Counted from the stretch's first letter, positions 16,917-26,811 are shown. The stretch: 64,000 bases of DNA from Devosia insulae DS-56 (GCF_000970465.2 NZ_LAJE02000285.1:1-64000); one strand, 5' to 3'. Numbers and translations are program-made. Notes: generated from the letters alone by a model not told the origin.

Positions 16917-16949
16917 GAAGGGGATGGCAACATCCCCTTCTTCTTTTTG
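16917..16949 (+). terminator. Rho-independent terminator after secG
   Basis: GAAGGGGATG (16917-16926) pairs with CATCCCCTTC (16931-16940) over a GCAA loop, followed by TTCTTTTTG. A ten-base-pair stem, a tetraloop and a T-tract make this the clearest intrinsic terminator in the window. It separates tpiA-secG from pyrG. Confidence 0.93.
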
Positions 16950-17012
16950 TGTGGGGTGCCGTTCGTGATCGGCGGCGCTCTTGAGAATCAGAACTTCGAC
17001 CGAATAGGATAA

Positions 17013-18646
<1,634 letters not shown>

Positions 18647-18647
<1 letters not shown>

Positions 18648-19144
18648 TGCAAATCCGTACGGCGCGGCTGGTTCTGCGCCGGGCGGTTCCGGCGGATCTC
18701 GACGCCTTCCATCCGATCCTGTCGTCGCCCGAGGCCATGCGCTACTGGGCAACGCTGCCGCATGCCTCGTTTGATGTGACCGAGAAGTGGTTCGCTGACC
18801 AGTTCTTCAGCGGCCTCGCCAATCGTGACGAGTGGGTGATCGAGCGGGACGGCCGGGTCATCGGCAATATCGGCATCTGGAACCTGCCGGAGTTCGGCTT
18901 CATCCTCCATCCCGACGCCTGGGGGCAGGGGATCGGCACCGAAGCCGCACGGGCCTTTCTCGACTATGCCTTTGCCACCCACCCGGTCGATGCCATCAAG
19001 GCCGATGTCGACCCGCGCAACAGTGCGTCGCTGAACCTGTTACAAAAGCTCGGCTTCACCGTCACCGGCACCGCCGAGAACACCTTCCTCCTCGGTGATG
19101 AATGGTGCCACAGTGTCTATCTTGCGCTGCCGCGCCCCAGTTGA
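18647..19144 (+). CDS. GNAT-family N-acetyltransferase (RimJ/RimL-like)
   Basis: A 165-aa acetyl-CoA-dependent transferase of unknown target. The start MQIRTARLVLRRAVPADLDAF is the standard RimJ/RimL-type beginning, and the acetyl-CoA pyrophosphate loop is seen in WGQGIGTEAARAFLDYAF. The C-terminal block NSASLNLLQKLGFTVTGTAE is also typical. The ATG at 18647 overlaps the pyrG stop (TGATG), so it is read through from pyrG, although a functional link is not evident. Confidence 0.88.
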
Positions 19145-19161
19145 GCTTCGGAGCTCCCGCC

Positions 19162-19353
19162 ATGGCCGATATCCTCTCCCTCTCGAAAGCCCGCAAGGCC
19201 AAGGCGCGCGTTGCCAAGGAGCAGGTTGCGGCGGAGAACCGGATCAAGTTCGGCCGCAGCAAGGCGGAGCGGCAGCTCGAGACGGCGCAGGACGCGCTCC
19301 ATACCCGGCGGATCGATGCGCATCTGCGCAACCCCGATGGCTCCGAGGGGTAG
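19162..19353 (+). CDS. DUF4169 family small protein
   Basis: A 63-aa very basic protein, MADILSLSKARKAKARVAKE onward, matching what I remember of DUF4169: LNKARKAKARAEK, then AAENRIKFGRSKAER, then a short acidic-free tail. There is no signal peptide or membrane helix. In related bacteria it is usually beside a ribbon-helix-helix protein gene, sspB and fumC; that context is missing here. It follows the GNAT gene by 17 nt and is probably in the same transcript. Function unknown. Confidence 0.75.
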   Translation: MADILSLSKARKAKARVAKEQVAAENRIKFGRSKAERQLETAQDALHTRRIDAHLRNPDGSEG

Positions 19354-19387
19354 GGAAATTCGCCCCGCGTTGCGCTAGCCTCTTCTG

Positions 19388-20053
19388 ATGATCGTAACGA
19401 GGTCGCGTGGTCGCCCGCCCTATGCCGATAGCCTGACGCCCGCCGAATGGCGGGTGGCCCATGCCATCCGGCATGGCGGTACCGACCGCACCATCTCGAA
19501 ACGCCTTGGTATCAGCAGCGACGCGGTGAAATTCCACGTCAGCAACATCCTGAGCAAGCTCGGCTTCGCCGATCGGCGCGCGTTGCGGCAATGGGCCGGG
19601 GTGCCGCAGGCGAGCGCGCTTGGGCGGCACAGGCAGAGGGGAGACGACATGTCGATGACAGCTGAGGTTCCGGAGCGCAACGACGTCCGCTGGGGCACTA
19701 TCGGGCAGCTGTCTCGCTCGGTTCATGACATTGCGGCGGCTGAGGCCTGGTATCGCGATGTGCTGCGGCTGCCGCACCTTTACACCTTCGGCAACCTTGC
19801 TTTCTTCGATTGCGGCGGCACCCGGCTGATGCTGAGCGCCGGTGAGAAAGCCGACGCCGACAGCTACGTCATCTATTTGCGTGTGCCCGACATCCACGCC
19901 GCGCACCGAGAGTTGCAGGCGCGTGGTGCGGTGTTCCAGGCGGCGCCACACATGATTCATCGGCATGCCGACGGCACCGAGGAATGGATGGCGTTCTTCG
20001 GCGACAACGAGGGCCGGCCGCTCGGTATCATGTGCCAGGTCCCGCCGGCCTGA
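19388..20053 (+). CDS. Fusion of a LuxR-type HTH domain with a VOC (glyoxalase-like) domain
   Basis: A 221-aa two-domain protein. Residues ~15-70 are a LuxR/GerE helix-turn-helix (LTPAEWRVAHAIRHGGTDRT, then ISSDAVKFHVSNILSKLGF). Residues ~95-220 are a vicinal-oxygen-chelate domain (GTIGQLSRSVHDIAAAEAWY ... LFFDCGGTRLML-like strand ... YLRVPDIHAAHREL). It may be a ligand-sensing regulator in which the VOC fold binds a small molecule. A good SD (AGGGGAG, 19637-19643) sits 5 nt before an in-frame ATG at 19649 at the domain junction, so the VOC part could also be made alone. Confidence 0.8.
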   Translation: MIVTRSRGRPPYADSLTPAEWRVAHAIRHGGTDRTISKRLGISSDAVKFHVSNILSKLGFADRRALRQWAGVPQASALGRHRQRGDDMSMTAEVPERNDVRWGTIGQLSRSVHDIAAAEAWYRDVLRLPHLYTFGNLAFFDCGGTRLMLSAGEKADADSYVIYLRVPDIHAAHRELQARGAVFQAAPHMIHRHADGTEEWMAFFGDNEGRPLGIMCQVPPA

Positions 20054-20142
20054 CGGTTACATGCCTGTTCCTTGAAAAGCCTCGCCAGATGATGCAGCTA
20101 TCGAGTTAGGGCAGGGATGTTGCCCTGACCGGAGCTATTGCC

Positions 20143-20622
20143 TTGACCACACTTTATGACTTTTCCGCCCCGTTGCTCGGTGGGGCCGAGCAGCAGCTTT
20201 CAACCTATCGCGACAAGGTCGTGCTGGTGGTCAACGTCGCCAGCAAATGCGGTTTCACGCCGCAATATACCGGGCTCGAAAAGCTCTATGAGACCTACAA
20301 AGACCGCGGCCTTGTCGTTCTTGGCTTCCCCTGCAACCAGTTCGGCGAGCAGGAGCCGGGCACGGAGGCCGAGATCGCCGCGTTCTGCGATCTCAACTAC
20401 AACGTCACCTTCCCGATCTTCAGCAAGGTGATGGTCAATGGCCGCGGCGCGCTGCCGCTCTACCAGTGGCTGCGCCGCAAGGCGCCGGGCCTGCTCGGTG
20501 TGCAGCTGATCCCGTGGAACTTCACCAAGTTCCTCGTCGATCGCAGCGGCAAGAACGTGCAGCGCTTCGCCTCGGCGACAGAGCCAACCGATCTCGCGCC
20601 TGCAATCGAGAAGCTGCTCTAG
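20143..20622 (+). CDS. Glutathione peroxidase (thioredoxin-dependent GPx type)
   Basis: A 159-aa peroxidase that reduces organic hydroperoxides. The active-site tetrad is visible: C36 in ASKCGFTPQY, Q66 in FPCNQFG, and W125 and N126 in IPWNFTKFLVD. It has Cys, not selenocysteine, and a second Cys at 82 that could act as resolving Cys, which would favour thioredoxin as reductant. The start is TTG at 20143, the only start that gives the usual MTTLYDF N-terminus; GGAG lies about 10 nt upstream. It is monocistronic and convergent with the small membrane protein gene at 20627. Confidence 0.92.
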   Translation: MTTLYDFSAPLLGGAEQQLSTYRDKVVLVVNVASKCGFTPQYTGLEKLYETYKDRGLVVLGFPCNQFGEQEPGTEAEIAAFCDLNYNVTFPIFSKVMVNGRGALPLYQWLRRKAPGLLGVQLIPWNFTKFLVDRSGKNVQRFASATEPTDLAPAIEKLL

Positions 20623-20626
20623 CTAG

Positions 20627-20785
20627 TTAGCCCTTGTGATGCAGGCGCCGTCGCTCGGCGCGTGTTTCGTGCCGAGCCTCGTGCACGGCCTTCTGATCGA
20701 CGACACGGCCACGCCAGAACAGCACCGCGCCCCAGGCCACGAAGCCCAGGAGCACCACCAGAGCCAAGACCACCCCACCCGGCAT
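20627..20785 (-). CDS. Very small single-span membrane protein, 52 aa
   Basis: A short reading frame on the minus strand encodes a protein starting MPGGVVLALVVLLGFVAWGA, a single membrane helix (about residues 4-24), then FWRGRVVDQKAVHEARHE and a basic, histidine-rich tail. The helix-then-positive-tail layout and a GAGGTG ribosome site 7-8 nt before the ATG support a real gene. It ends 4 nt from the convergent glutathione peroxidase stop. A weak alternative is that this is only the 3' untranslated region of the peroxidase, but the composition looks protein-like. Function unknown. Confidence 0.6.
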   Translation of the reverse strand: MPGGVVLALVVLLGFVAWGAVLFWRGRVVDQKAVHEARHETRAERRRLHHKG

Positions 20786-20842
20786 CTTCGCCACCTCGTT
20801 TGGGTTGCTGAGGGGGACGATATGCCTGTTGGGGAGCGGTGA

Positions 20843-20863
20843 ACAGGGGCCGGGGGCCCCTGT
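20843..20863 (-). terminator. Hairpin downstream of the P-loop kinase-like gene
   Basis: ACAGGGGCC (20843-20851) pairs exactly with GGCCCCTGT (20855-20863) over a GGG loop. It is 34 nt past the stop of the minus-strand gene at 20898 and upstream of the small gene at 20785. There is no T-tract, so terminator function is tentative. Confidence 0.45.
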
Positions 20864-20897
20864 CTTCGGCGGGATGGCAGCGACGGGCCGGACCGAG

Positions 20898-21437
20898 CTA
20901 CTTTCGTTTCAGGTTCCACAGCGCATAGAGCCGGTTCAACTCCTCGGCATTCCCGGCGAAGACGTGCGGCAGGCCGGAGGCCACGGCCAGCTGCCGGTAC
21001 TTGGCGGCGGCGTTCCGAGACTTCCATAGCCAGCGGAGCATCATCCAGCTCAGCGAGTCCTGTTCTCCGTCCAGGGCGCCCGCTCGCGACCTCTGAAACA
21101 GGGTGCGGTAGAAATAGCGTCGATATCGCGTGACCAGACTTGCATCGATAACGACGATGCCTGTGGCCCGTCGAACCCGCTGTGGCGCCAGCCGCGAATA
21201 GCCGCCATCAATGATCCAACTGCGCTCCAGGATGACTTGGTCGTGCAGCGCCGCGAACTCCTCCTCTGGCCGCACCTGCCAGTTGGTATTGGGCAAGTGC
21301 TGCAGGCGATCGAGGTGGATGGCGGGGATATCAAGCTTCCGCGCCATCGCAGCGGCCAAGGTCGATTTACCCGAGTTGGTCGGGCCCAGAATCATGATCC
21401 GGCAGCCGAGATTGGCAAGTGGAGGCAGGTCCTGCAC
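20898..21437 (-). CDS. P-loop NTPase, adenylate-kinase/FlaR-like (topology modulation family)
   Basis: A 179-aa cytoplasmic nucleotide-binding protein. Walker A is GPTNSGKS at residues ~18-25, followed by an adenylate-kinase-like layout (IPAIHLDRLQHLPNTNW, then ERSWIIDGGYSR, then RYFYRTLFQRSRAG as a lid-like basic segment). Members are annotated as AAA-type or FlaR-like kinases with unproven substrates. I choose the GTG at 21437 because GGAGG lies 6 nt upstream and it gives a normal length; a longer frame starting at 21473 lacks this. It follows the ornithine decarboxylase gene in the same direction. Confidence 0.75.
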   Translation of the reverse strand: MQDLPPLANLGCRIMILGPTNSGKSTLAAAMARKLDIPAIHLDRLQHLPNTNWQVRPEEEFAALHDQVILERSWIIDGGYSRLAPQRVRRATGIVVIDASLVTRYRRYFYRTLFQRSRAGALDGEQDSLSWMMLRWLWKSRNAAAKYRQLAVASGLPHVFAGNAEELNRLYALWNLKRK

Positions 21438-21506
21438 GTCGTTCCTCCAGAGACAGAAATGCCGCCCCAGCACTGGGCTGGAGCGGCATAGCGGCGTGAG
21501 AGGCGA

Positions 21507-22685
21507 TCACTCGGCCGGCTGCATGTCCTTGCCGGTGTAGACGTCGTCCACCCAGTACTGGTCGCGGCGCCAGAAGCCGTTGAACGGGGTGAGCGAGGCC
21601 TGGGTATAGGCACCCATCAGGCCGAACTCGATCCAGTCATCTTCATCGACGTCCGAGGGCAGGGTGAAGATCTGCGGCAGCACGTCGTAGCTGTCGCAGG
21701 TCGGGCCCCACACGGTGAAATCGGAGAACTCGCCGTCATTGTCGTGCAGGCGCGGACCACGCCACACCCGGGTCGGCGGGGTGAAGTGCATGAACTTCAC
21801 TTCCATCAGCGAGCCGTAAGCGCCGTCGTTGAGATAAACCGATTGCCCGCCGCGCTGATGCTTTACCCGCAGCAGCAGCGAGGTCGACGAGGTCACCAGT
21901 GCACGGCCCGGCTCGATGATCAGTTCGGGCTTCGAACCGGCAAAGTTGTCCTTCACCGCCTGCGAGATGGTCTCGAAATAATAGTCCATCGGCGGGGCTT
22001 CGGAAGTCGGGTAGGGGGCCGGATAGCCGCCGCCGATGTTGAGGCGCTTCAGCTCGATGCCACTTTCCTCGGCAATCTTGGCGGCTGCCGCGATGTGACG
22101 CTCATAGGCGTAGACGTCCTCGCACTGCGACCCGACATGGAAGCAGAGCGACGGCGTGTAGCCCATCTGGTCGACGAGCCGGACGATCTCGGCGGCGCCG
22201 TCCTGCATCACGCCGAACTTGATGCCGAAATCGTAGGATTTCAGCGCCTTGCCGGCCTTGAAGCGGGTCGTCACCTCGATATCACGCGACGGCGAGACCA
22301 CCGCCGCCAGCTGGTCGAGCTGCTGCGGGTGATCGATGGTGAACGAGCGGACCCCGAACTCCTCATAGGCGCGCTCGATCTCGCGCTTGTTCTTGATCGG
22401 GTTGTTGTAGTGCATCGCCGCGCCCGGGGCGTGGTCGCGCACCAGCTCCATCTCCATGTTGGAGGCGACGTCGAAGGCCTTGAGGCCCTCTTCGTGCAGC
22501 TGCCGGATGATGTGCGGCGACGGGTTGCACTTGACCGCGTAGGTCAGCAGGCCGTCGAAGCCCTTCTTGAACACCTTGGTCGCCCGGTGCAGTTCTTTTT
22601 TGGAGAACAGGAAGCTCGGAAAATCCGGCTCCTCGCTGGCGATAAGCTGCGACGTGTTGGTGTAGACCGTGGTCGGCTCAGTCAT
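21507..22685 (-). CDS. Ornithine/lysine decarboxylase, PLP fold type III
   Basis: A 392-aa enzyme that makes putrescine (or cadaverine) for polyamine synthesis. It is the eukaryotic-type alanine-racemase-fold ODC. The PLP lysine is K52 in YAVKCNPSPHI. Other signatures are HVGSQC, NIGGGYPAPYP (PLP phosphate loop), EPGRALV and the active-site Cys in GPTCDSYDVL from the partner subunit. Length fits a homodimeric bacterial ODC/LDC rather than the large inducible decarboxylases. It is divergent from the degP-type gene, with a shared ~210-nt intergenic region. Sequence alone does not settle ornithine versus lysine. Confidence 0.9.
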   Translation of the reverse strand: MTEPTTVYTNTSQLIASEEPDFPSFLFSKKELHRATKVFKKGFDGLLTYAVKCNPSPHIIRQLHEEGLKAFDVASNMEMELVRDHAPGAAMHYNNPIKNKREIERAYEEFGVRSFTIDHPQQLDQLAAVVSPSRDIEVTTRFKAGKALKSYDFGIKFGVMQDGAAEIVRLVDQMGYTPSLCFHVGSQCEDVYAYERHIAAAAKIAEESGIELKRLNIGGGYPAPYPTSEAPPMDYYFETISQAVKDNFAGSKPELIIEPGRALVTSSTSLLLRVKHQRGGQSVYLNDGAYGSLMEVKFMHFTPPTRVWRGPRLHDNDGEFSDFTVWGPTCDSYDVLPQIFTLPSDVDEDDWIEFGLMGAYTQASLTPFNGFWRRDQYWVDDVYTGKDMQPAE

Positions 22686-22896
22686 TGGGCGGCTAACCTT
22701 TCAGGGGTCTTGTACGAGAAGGTCCTCGGGGCAGAAAAGTGAGCGCTGCATATAGGGTCGATTGACCCACTGGGCAACGTCATATTTCGGGGATTACCAA
22801 TCCGTAAGCCCAGTACCTAAAAGGCGCCAGATTCGCGGCGTTTGTCGGGCCATCGCGCCCACGGTTCGCGGCGCATTATCGCCCGAGGATATGACG

Positions 22897-24378
22897 ATGT
22901 CGAAACAGGGTTTGGTCTTGGTGCTCGGAGGCGTCGCTGCCGGCGCCGCGCTGGTGTTCGGTTACGCCGAGCTGTCGAGTCGCACTGCCGAACCGCCGGC
23001 CATAGTCAGCGCCGTGCAAGCTACCGAGCCCGTCGCCGCCGAAACGCGCGCCGTTCCAGCCACCCGCACCGAGCTGCAGCTCAGCTTTGCACCGGTGGTG
23101 AAGTCGGTGACCCCCTCGGTGGTCAATGTCTACGCCACGACGATCAGCCAGCGCGCCACTTCGCCGTTCCTCGATGACCCGTTCTTCCAGCGCTTCTTCG
23201 GCGGCGATGGGCCGTTCATGGACAGCCGGCCGCAGAAGTCGCAGTCGCTCGGTTCCGGTGTCATCGTCGATGGCGCCGGGGTGATCCTCACCAACCACCA
23301 CGTCATCGAAGGCGCGACCGATATCCGGGTCTCGACCAATGACGGGCACGAATATCCGGTCGACCTGGTGCTGGACGATCCCAAGACCGATCTCGCCGTG
23401 CTGAAGGTCAAGGACGCCAAGGGCGCCACGTTCCCGGCACTGGCCTTTGCCGATTCCGACCAGTTGGAGGTCGGCGACCTGGTGCTCGCCATCGGCAATC
23501 CGTTCGGCGTCGGCCAGACCGTCACTTCCGGCATCGTCTCGGCGCTGGCGCGCACCGGCGTCGAGAGCTCGAACTACGAGTTCTTCATCCAGACTGATGC
23601 TGCGATCAATCCGGGCAATTCCGGCGGGGCGCTGGTCGATCTGCAGGGCCGGCTGGTCGGGGTCAATACCGCGATCGTCTCGCGCTCCGGCGGCTCGGTC
23701 GGCATCGGCTTTGCCATCCCGGCCAATATGGCGAAGCTCGTCGCCGAGACCGGCATCGCCGGTGGCGCGCTGGTGCGTCCATGGTTCGGCGCGCGCATGC
23801 AGCCGGTCACCGCCGATCTCGCCGACAGCCTGGGGCTCGGCCAGGCGCGGGGTGCGCTGATCAGCGAGATCGCCCCGGGTGGACCGGCCGAGAAGGCCGG
23901 CTTTGCCGATGGCGACGTGATCCTCGCGGTCGATGGCTTCAATATCGAGCAGCCCAGCGCCTTCGACTTCCGTCTCGCCACCAAGCCGGTCGGCGCCACG
24001 GCGGACCTGCAATATTTCCGCTCGGGCAAGACCGAGGACAAGATCATCACCCTCGAAGCCCCTCCGGGCACCGCTAAGCCGGTCACCGTCTCGGGCAATA
24101 CCCGCTTCGCAGGCACCACGGTGGAAACGGTGACGCCCGCTGTAGCGCAGGAGCTGGGGCTGCCCTACGACACGCATGCGGTGGTGGTGCGTGGCATCGA
24201 GGCCGGCTCGCCGGCCGACGATATGGGCTTGCGCGCCGGTGACCTGATCATCAGCCTCAACGGCGATGCGACCGATGATGCGGAGCGCTTCGGCAAGCTT
24301 GCCAATGACCGTCCGCAGAGCTGGCGGGTTGTGCTACAGCGGGGCGGCCGGATTGTCCGGGCCGAGGTGAGTGGTTGA
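22897..24378 (+). CDS. DegP/DegQ-type periplasmic serine protease
   Basis: A 493-aa HtrA-family protease for misfolded periplasmic proteins. It has an N-terminal membrane anchor (residues ~4-24), a trypsin-like domain with catalytic triad H135 (NHHVIEG), D165 (KTDLAVL) and S242 (NPGNSGGAL), and two PDZ domains (about 285-370 and 400-490). I use the second ATG, at 22897, because GAGG at 22885-22888 is 8 nt upstream of it but only 2 nt from the ATG at 22891. The 3' end overlaps rarA by one base, so the two genes are coupled. Confidence 0.92.
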   Translation: MSKQGLVLVLGGVAAGAALVFGYAELSSRTAEPPAIVSAVQATEPVAAETRAVPATRTELQLSFAPVVKSVTPSVVNVYATTISQRATSPFLDDPFFQRFFGGDGPFMDSRPQKSQSLGSGVIVDGAGVILTNHHVIEGATDIRVSTNDGHEYPVDLVLDDPKTDLAVLKVKDAKGATFPALAFADSDQLEVGDLVLAIGNPFGVGQTVTSGIVSALARTGVESSNYEFFIQTDAAINPGNSGGALVDLQGRLVGVNTAIVSRSGGSVGIGFAIPANMAKLVAETGIAGGALVRPWFGARMQPVTADLADSLGLGQARGALISEIAPGGPAEKAGFADGDVILAVDGFNIEQPSAFDFRLATKPVGATADLQYFRSGKTEDKIITLEAPPGTAKPVTVSGNTRFAGTTVETVTPAVAQELGLPYDTHAVVVRGIEAGSPADDMGLRAGDLIISLNGDATDDAERFGKLANDRPQSWRVVLQRGGRIVRAEVSG

Positions 24379-25694
24379 TGCTTTCGCTGTTCGATGATGC
24401 CGCGCCGCGTCCGCTCGCCGAGGCCCTGAGGCCGCAGCGGCTCGCCGACGTCATCGGGCAGGATCACCTCTTGGGACCCAATGGCCCGATCGGCCGCATG
24501 GTCGCCGCCGGCCGGGTCTCGTCGTTCATCCTGTGGGGCCCACCGGGTGTCGGCAAGACCACCATTGCGCGCCTCGTCGCCAAGGAGGTCGGGCTCGATT
24601 TCGTGCAGTTGAGCGCCGTGCTGTCGGGCGTTGCCGACCTCCGCAAGGTGATCGCCGACGCCAAGGCCCTGCGGCTCGGGGCAGGGCGGCAGACGGTGAT
24701 GTTCGTCGATGAGCTGCACCGCTTCAACCGGACCACGCAGGACGCGTTGCTGCCGCATGTCGAAGACGGCACCGTCATCCTGATCGGCGCCACCACGGAA
24801 AACCCGAGCTTTTCGATGGTCGCGGCGCTCTTGTCGCGCGCCAAGGTCTATACGCTGCGCCGCTTCGAAAAGCCCGATCTCGCCATCCTTGCAGAGCGAG
24901 CTGAGGCACATGTCGGCCGGACGCTGCCGATCAGCGCCGAAGCGCGCGATGCACTGCTCGAGATGGCGGACGGCGATGGCCGCTATCTCATCGGCCTCGC
25001 CGAGGAGCTGTTCGCGCTGCCGGAAGACGCGATGCTCGATGTCGCCGCCCTCGCCGAGACGGTACAGAAGCGGGCGCCGGTCTACGACAAGGGGCAGGAG
25101 GAGCATTACAACCTGCTCAGCTGCTTCCACAAAAGCCTGCGCGGCTCCGATGTGCAGGCGGCGATGTACTGGGCGCAGCGCATGCTGGTGGGCGGCGAGC
25201 ACCCGGACACCATCTTCCGCCGTCTCGCCTGCGCCGCATCGGAGGATGTCGGCATGGCCGATCCGCAGGCCATGGTGCAGGTGATCACCGCCTGGAACGC
25301 TTTCGAACGCACGGGTTTCCCCGAGGGCGAGCTGTTCATGGCGCAGGCCATTGCCTATGTCGCGACGGCGCCGAAATCCAACGCCGCCATGGTTGGCTTT
25401 GCCAACGCCAAGGCGCTGGCCCAGCAGACCGGCTCGCTGCCGCCGCCCAAGCACATCCTCAACGCCCCGACCAAGCTGATGAAAGAGCTCGGCTACAACA
25501 AGGGCTACCGCTACGACCACGACTATCCCGATGCCTTCTCAGGCCAGGAGTTTTTCCCGGACGAACTGGCCGGTGACCGCCGGCCCGAGCTCTACCAGCC
25601 GAACGAACGCGGCTTCGAACGCGAGGTGATCAAGCGCCTCGACTTCTGGTCCAGCCGCCGCGAACAGCGGCGGGAGGAAGAGGGCGGGGAGTAG
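24378..25694 (+). CDS. rarA: Replication-associated recombination ATPase RarA (MgsA)
   Basis: A 438-aa AAA+ ATPase that acts at stalled replication forks, related to clamp-loader subunits. Walker A is GPPGVGKTT (residues 54-62), Walker B is MFVDELHRFN, and sensor 1 is GATTENPSF. The C-terminal MgsA tetramerisation domain shows LNAPTKLMKELGYNKGYRYD with a YDHDYPDAF motif. The start ATG (24378) overlaps the protease stop (TGATG). Degp-rarA adjacency is common in alphaproteobacteria. A REP-like repeat cluster follows. Confidence 0.96.
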   Translation: MLSLFDDAAPRPLAEALRPQRLADVIGQDHLLGPNGPIGRMVAAGRVSSFILWGPPGVGKTTIARLVAKEVGLDFVQLSAVLSGVADLRKVIADAKALRLGAGRQTVMFVDELHRFNRTTQDALLPHVEDGTVILIGATTENPSFSMVAALLSRAKVYTLRRFEKPDLAILAERAEAHVGRTLPISAEARDALLEMADGDGRYLIGLAEELFALPEDAMLDVAALAETVQKRAPVYDKGQEEHYNLLSCFHKSLRGSDVQAAMYWAQRMLVGGEHPDTIFRRLACAASEDVGMADPQAMVQVITAWNAFERTGFPEGELFMAQAIAYVATAPKSNAAMVGFANAKALAQQTGSLPPPKHILNAPTKLMKELGYNKGYRYDHDYPDAFSGQEFFPDELAGDRRPELYQPNERGFEREVIKRLDFWSSRREQRREEEGGE

Positions 25695-26144
25695 CCGCTT
25701 CTGCTCTCCTCCCCCTTGAGGGGAGGGCCATCGCATATGCGGCCCTGGGCACCTCTTGCCTTCTCCCCTTGTGGGAGAAGGTGGCGCGTAGCGCCGGATG
25801 AGGGGTCCGCGCAACGAAGTGTAGCGCGGCCGGAGCGAAGCGACGGACGATGAGTACGCGGAGAGGACCCCTCATCCGGCCTTCGGCCACCTTCTCCCAC
25901 AAGGGGAGAAGGCCATCCAACTTCTGTCTGTGCTCCATATGTGATAGCCCTGCCTTGTGGGGAGGGAGGCACTAGCCCTTACATCCCCGCCCAGTTGCAA
26001 TCGTCGGTGCGCCCGCCGTTGCTTGCCTCCGCCTGAGCAGCCAAGATTAGCCATATCGAGATTCTGCGCCTCGAAGTCCTTGCGGCCTATGGAAAACTGT
26101 CACAACAGTCCCATATGACCTGAAGGGATCAGGGGAGGGGCAAG
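25695..26144. other. 450-nt intergenic region before the yqiJ/yqiK pair
   Basis: No protein-coding gene is seen here. The left half (to about 25920) is a cluster of REP-like palindromes described separately. The right half (25921-26144) is plain sequence with a modest A/T-rich patch around 26040-26120. It should contain the promoter of the yqiJ/yqiK operon, although no clear -35/-10 pair stands out. A purine-rich AGGGGAGGGG at 26131-26140 is the probable ribosome site of the next gene. Confidence 0.6.
25704..25920. repeat. Composite of REP-like palindromes with an inverted unit pair
   Basis: Unit 1 (25759-25808) and unit 2 (25865-25912) are near-perfect inverted copies of a ~48-nt element: CCTTCTCCCC...GGGAGAAGGTGG, a small variable hairpin, then CCGGATGAGGGG. 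The two small hairpins differ (GCGTAGCGC versus CGAAGG) as expected for paired changes. A third hairpin (CTCCCCC/GGGGAG) lies at 25708-25728. The same family recurs at 34.7 and 55.4 kb. In related rhizobia such elements are dispersed intergenic repeats. Confidence 0.8.
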
Positions 26145-26804
26145 ATAGAACTGTTCGCGCCGGAGTTCGCACCGTTCACCGTTGCATTGATCGTCATGCT
26201 GGCGATCGGCGTAATCGAGTTGCTATCGCTCCTCATCGGCTTCTCGCCCTCCGCCTCGATCGAGGCGGCGCTTCCGGGCGTCGATGTTCCCGACCTCGAG
26301 GCGCCTGAACTCAGCGGCGCCGAAGTCGGCCCGCTATCGCATGTGCTCAGCTGGTTCTCGGTCGGACGGCTGCCCTTCCTGGCGCTGCTGGTGATCTTTC
26401 TCACCGGCTTCGGCCTCTCTGGCTACATCGTGCAGTGGGCGGCTGGCGCCGCCATCGGCAGCCCATTGACGCCTTGGCTCGCCGCGGTGCCAGCGCTGGT
26501 CGGCGCCAGCTATGCAACACGCCACCTTGGGCGCTGGCTTGGCGATATCTTCCCGAGGGATCAGTCCGAGGCGGCCAGCCGCTCGGAGCTCGTCGGCAGC
26601 TACGCCACGATCATTCGCGGCGAGGCCAGGCAGGGCCAGCCGGCCGAAGCCAAGACCACAGACCTCCGCGGTCGTACCCATTACATCCTGCTCGAGCCGG
26701 GTGAACGCGGCATGACCTACGGCGCCGGCGACCGGGTGTTCCTCGTCGGCCGCGACAAGAACATCTACCGCGCCATTACGCGCCTCACCCCGCCACAGGA
26801 ATAG
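26145..26804 (+). CDS. yqiJ: YqiJ-like OB-fold membrane protein, flotillin partner
   Basis: A protein of the YqiJ/DUF1449 (NfeD-like) type that accompanies flotillins. It has N-terminal membrane helices (VALIVMLAIGVIELLSLL), two more around residues 75-125, and a C-terminal OB-like domain (LRGRTHYILLEPGERGMTYG). The start is puzzling. A strong SD (GGAGG, 26134-26138) is followed 6 nt later by ATA at 26145, which would give M-ELFAPEFAPFTVAL, the usual N-terminus. The first conventional start is TTG at 26187, which lacks an SD and cuts into the first helix. I use 26145 and flag this. yqiK follows after 7 nt. Confidence 0.75.
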   Translation: MELFAPEFAPFTVALIVMLAIGVIELLSLLIGFSPSASIEAALPGVDVPDLEAPELSGAEVGPLSHVLSWFSVGRLPFLALLVIFLTGFGLSGYIVQWAAGAAIGSPLTPWLAAVPALVGASYATRHLGRWLGDIFPRDQSEAASRSELVGSYATIIRGEARQGQPAEAKTTDLRGRTHYILLEPGERGMTYGAGDRVFLVGRDKNIYRAITRLTPPQE

Positions 26805-26811
26805 CTCCGCA

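Noticed and set aside
16981-17010. TTGAGA-N18-TAGGAT promoter just before pyrG
   Set aside because: It would place the transcript start at or within a few bases of the ATG and overlaps the ribosome site; too weak to list as a feature.
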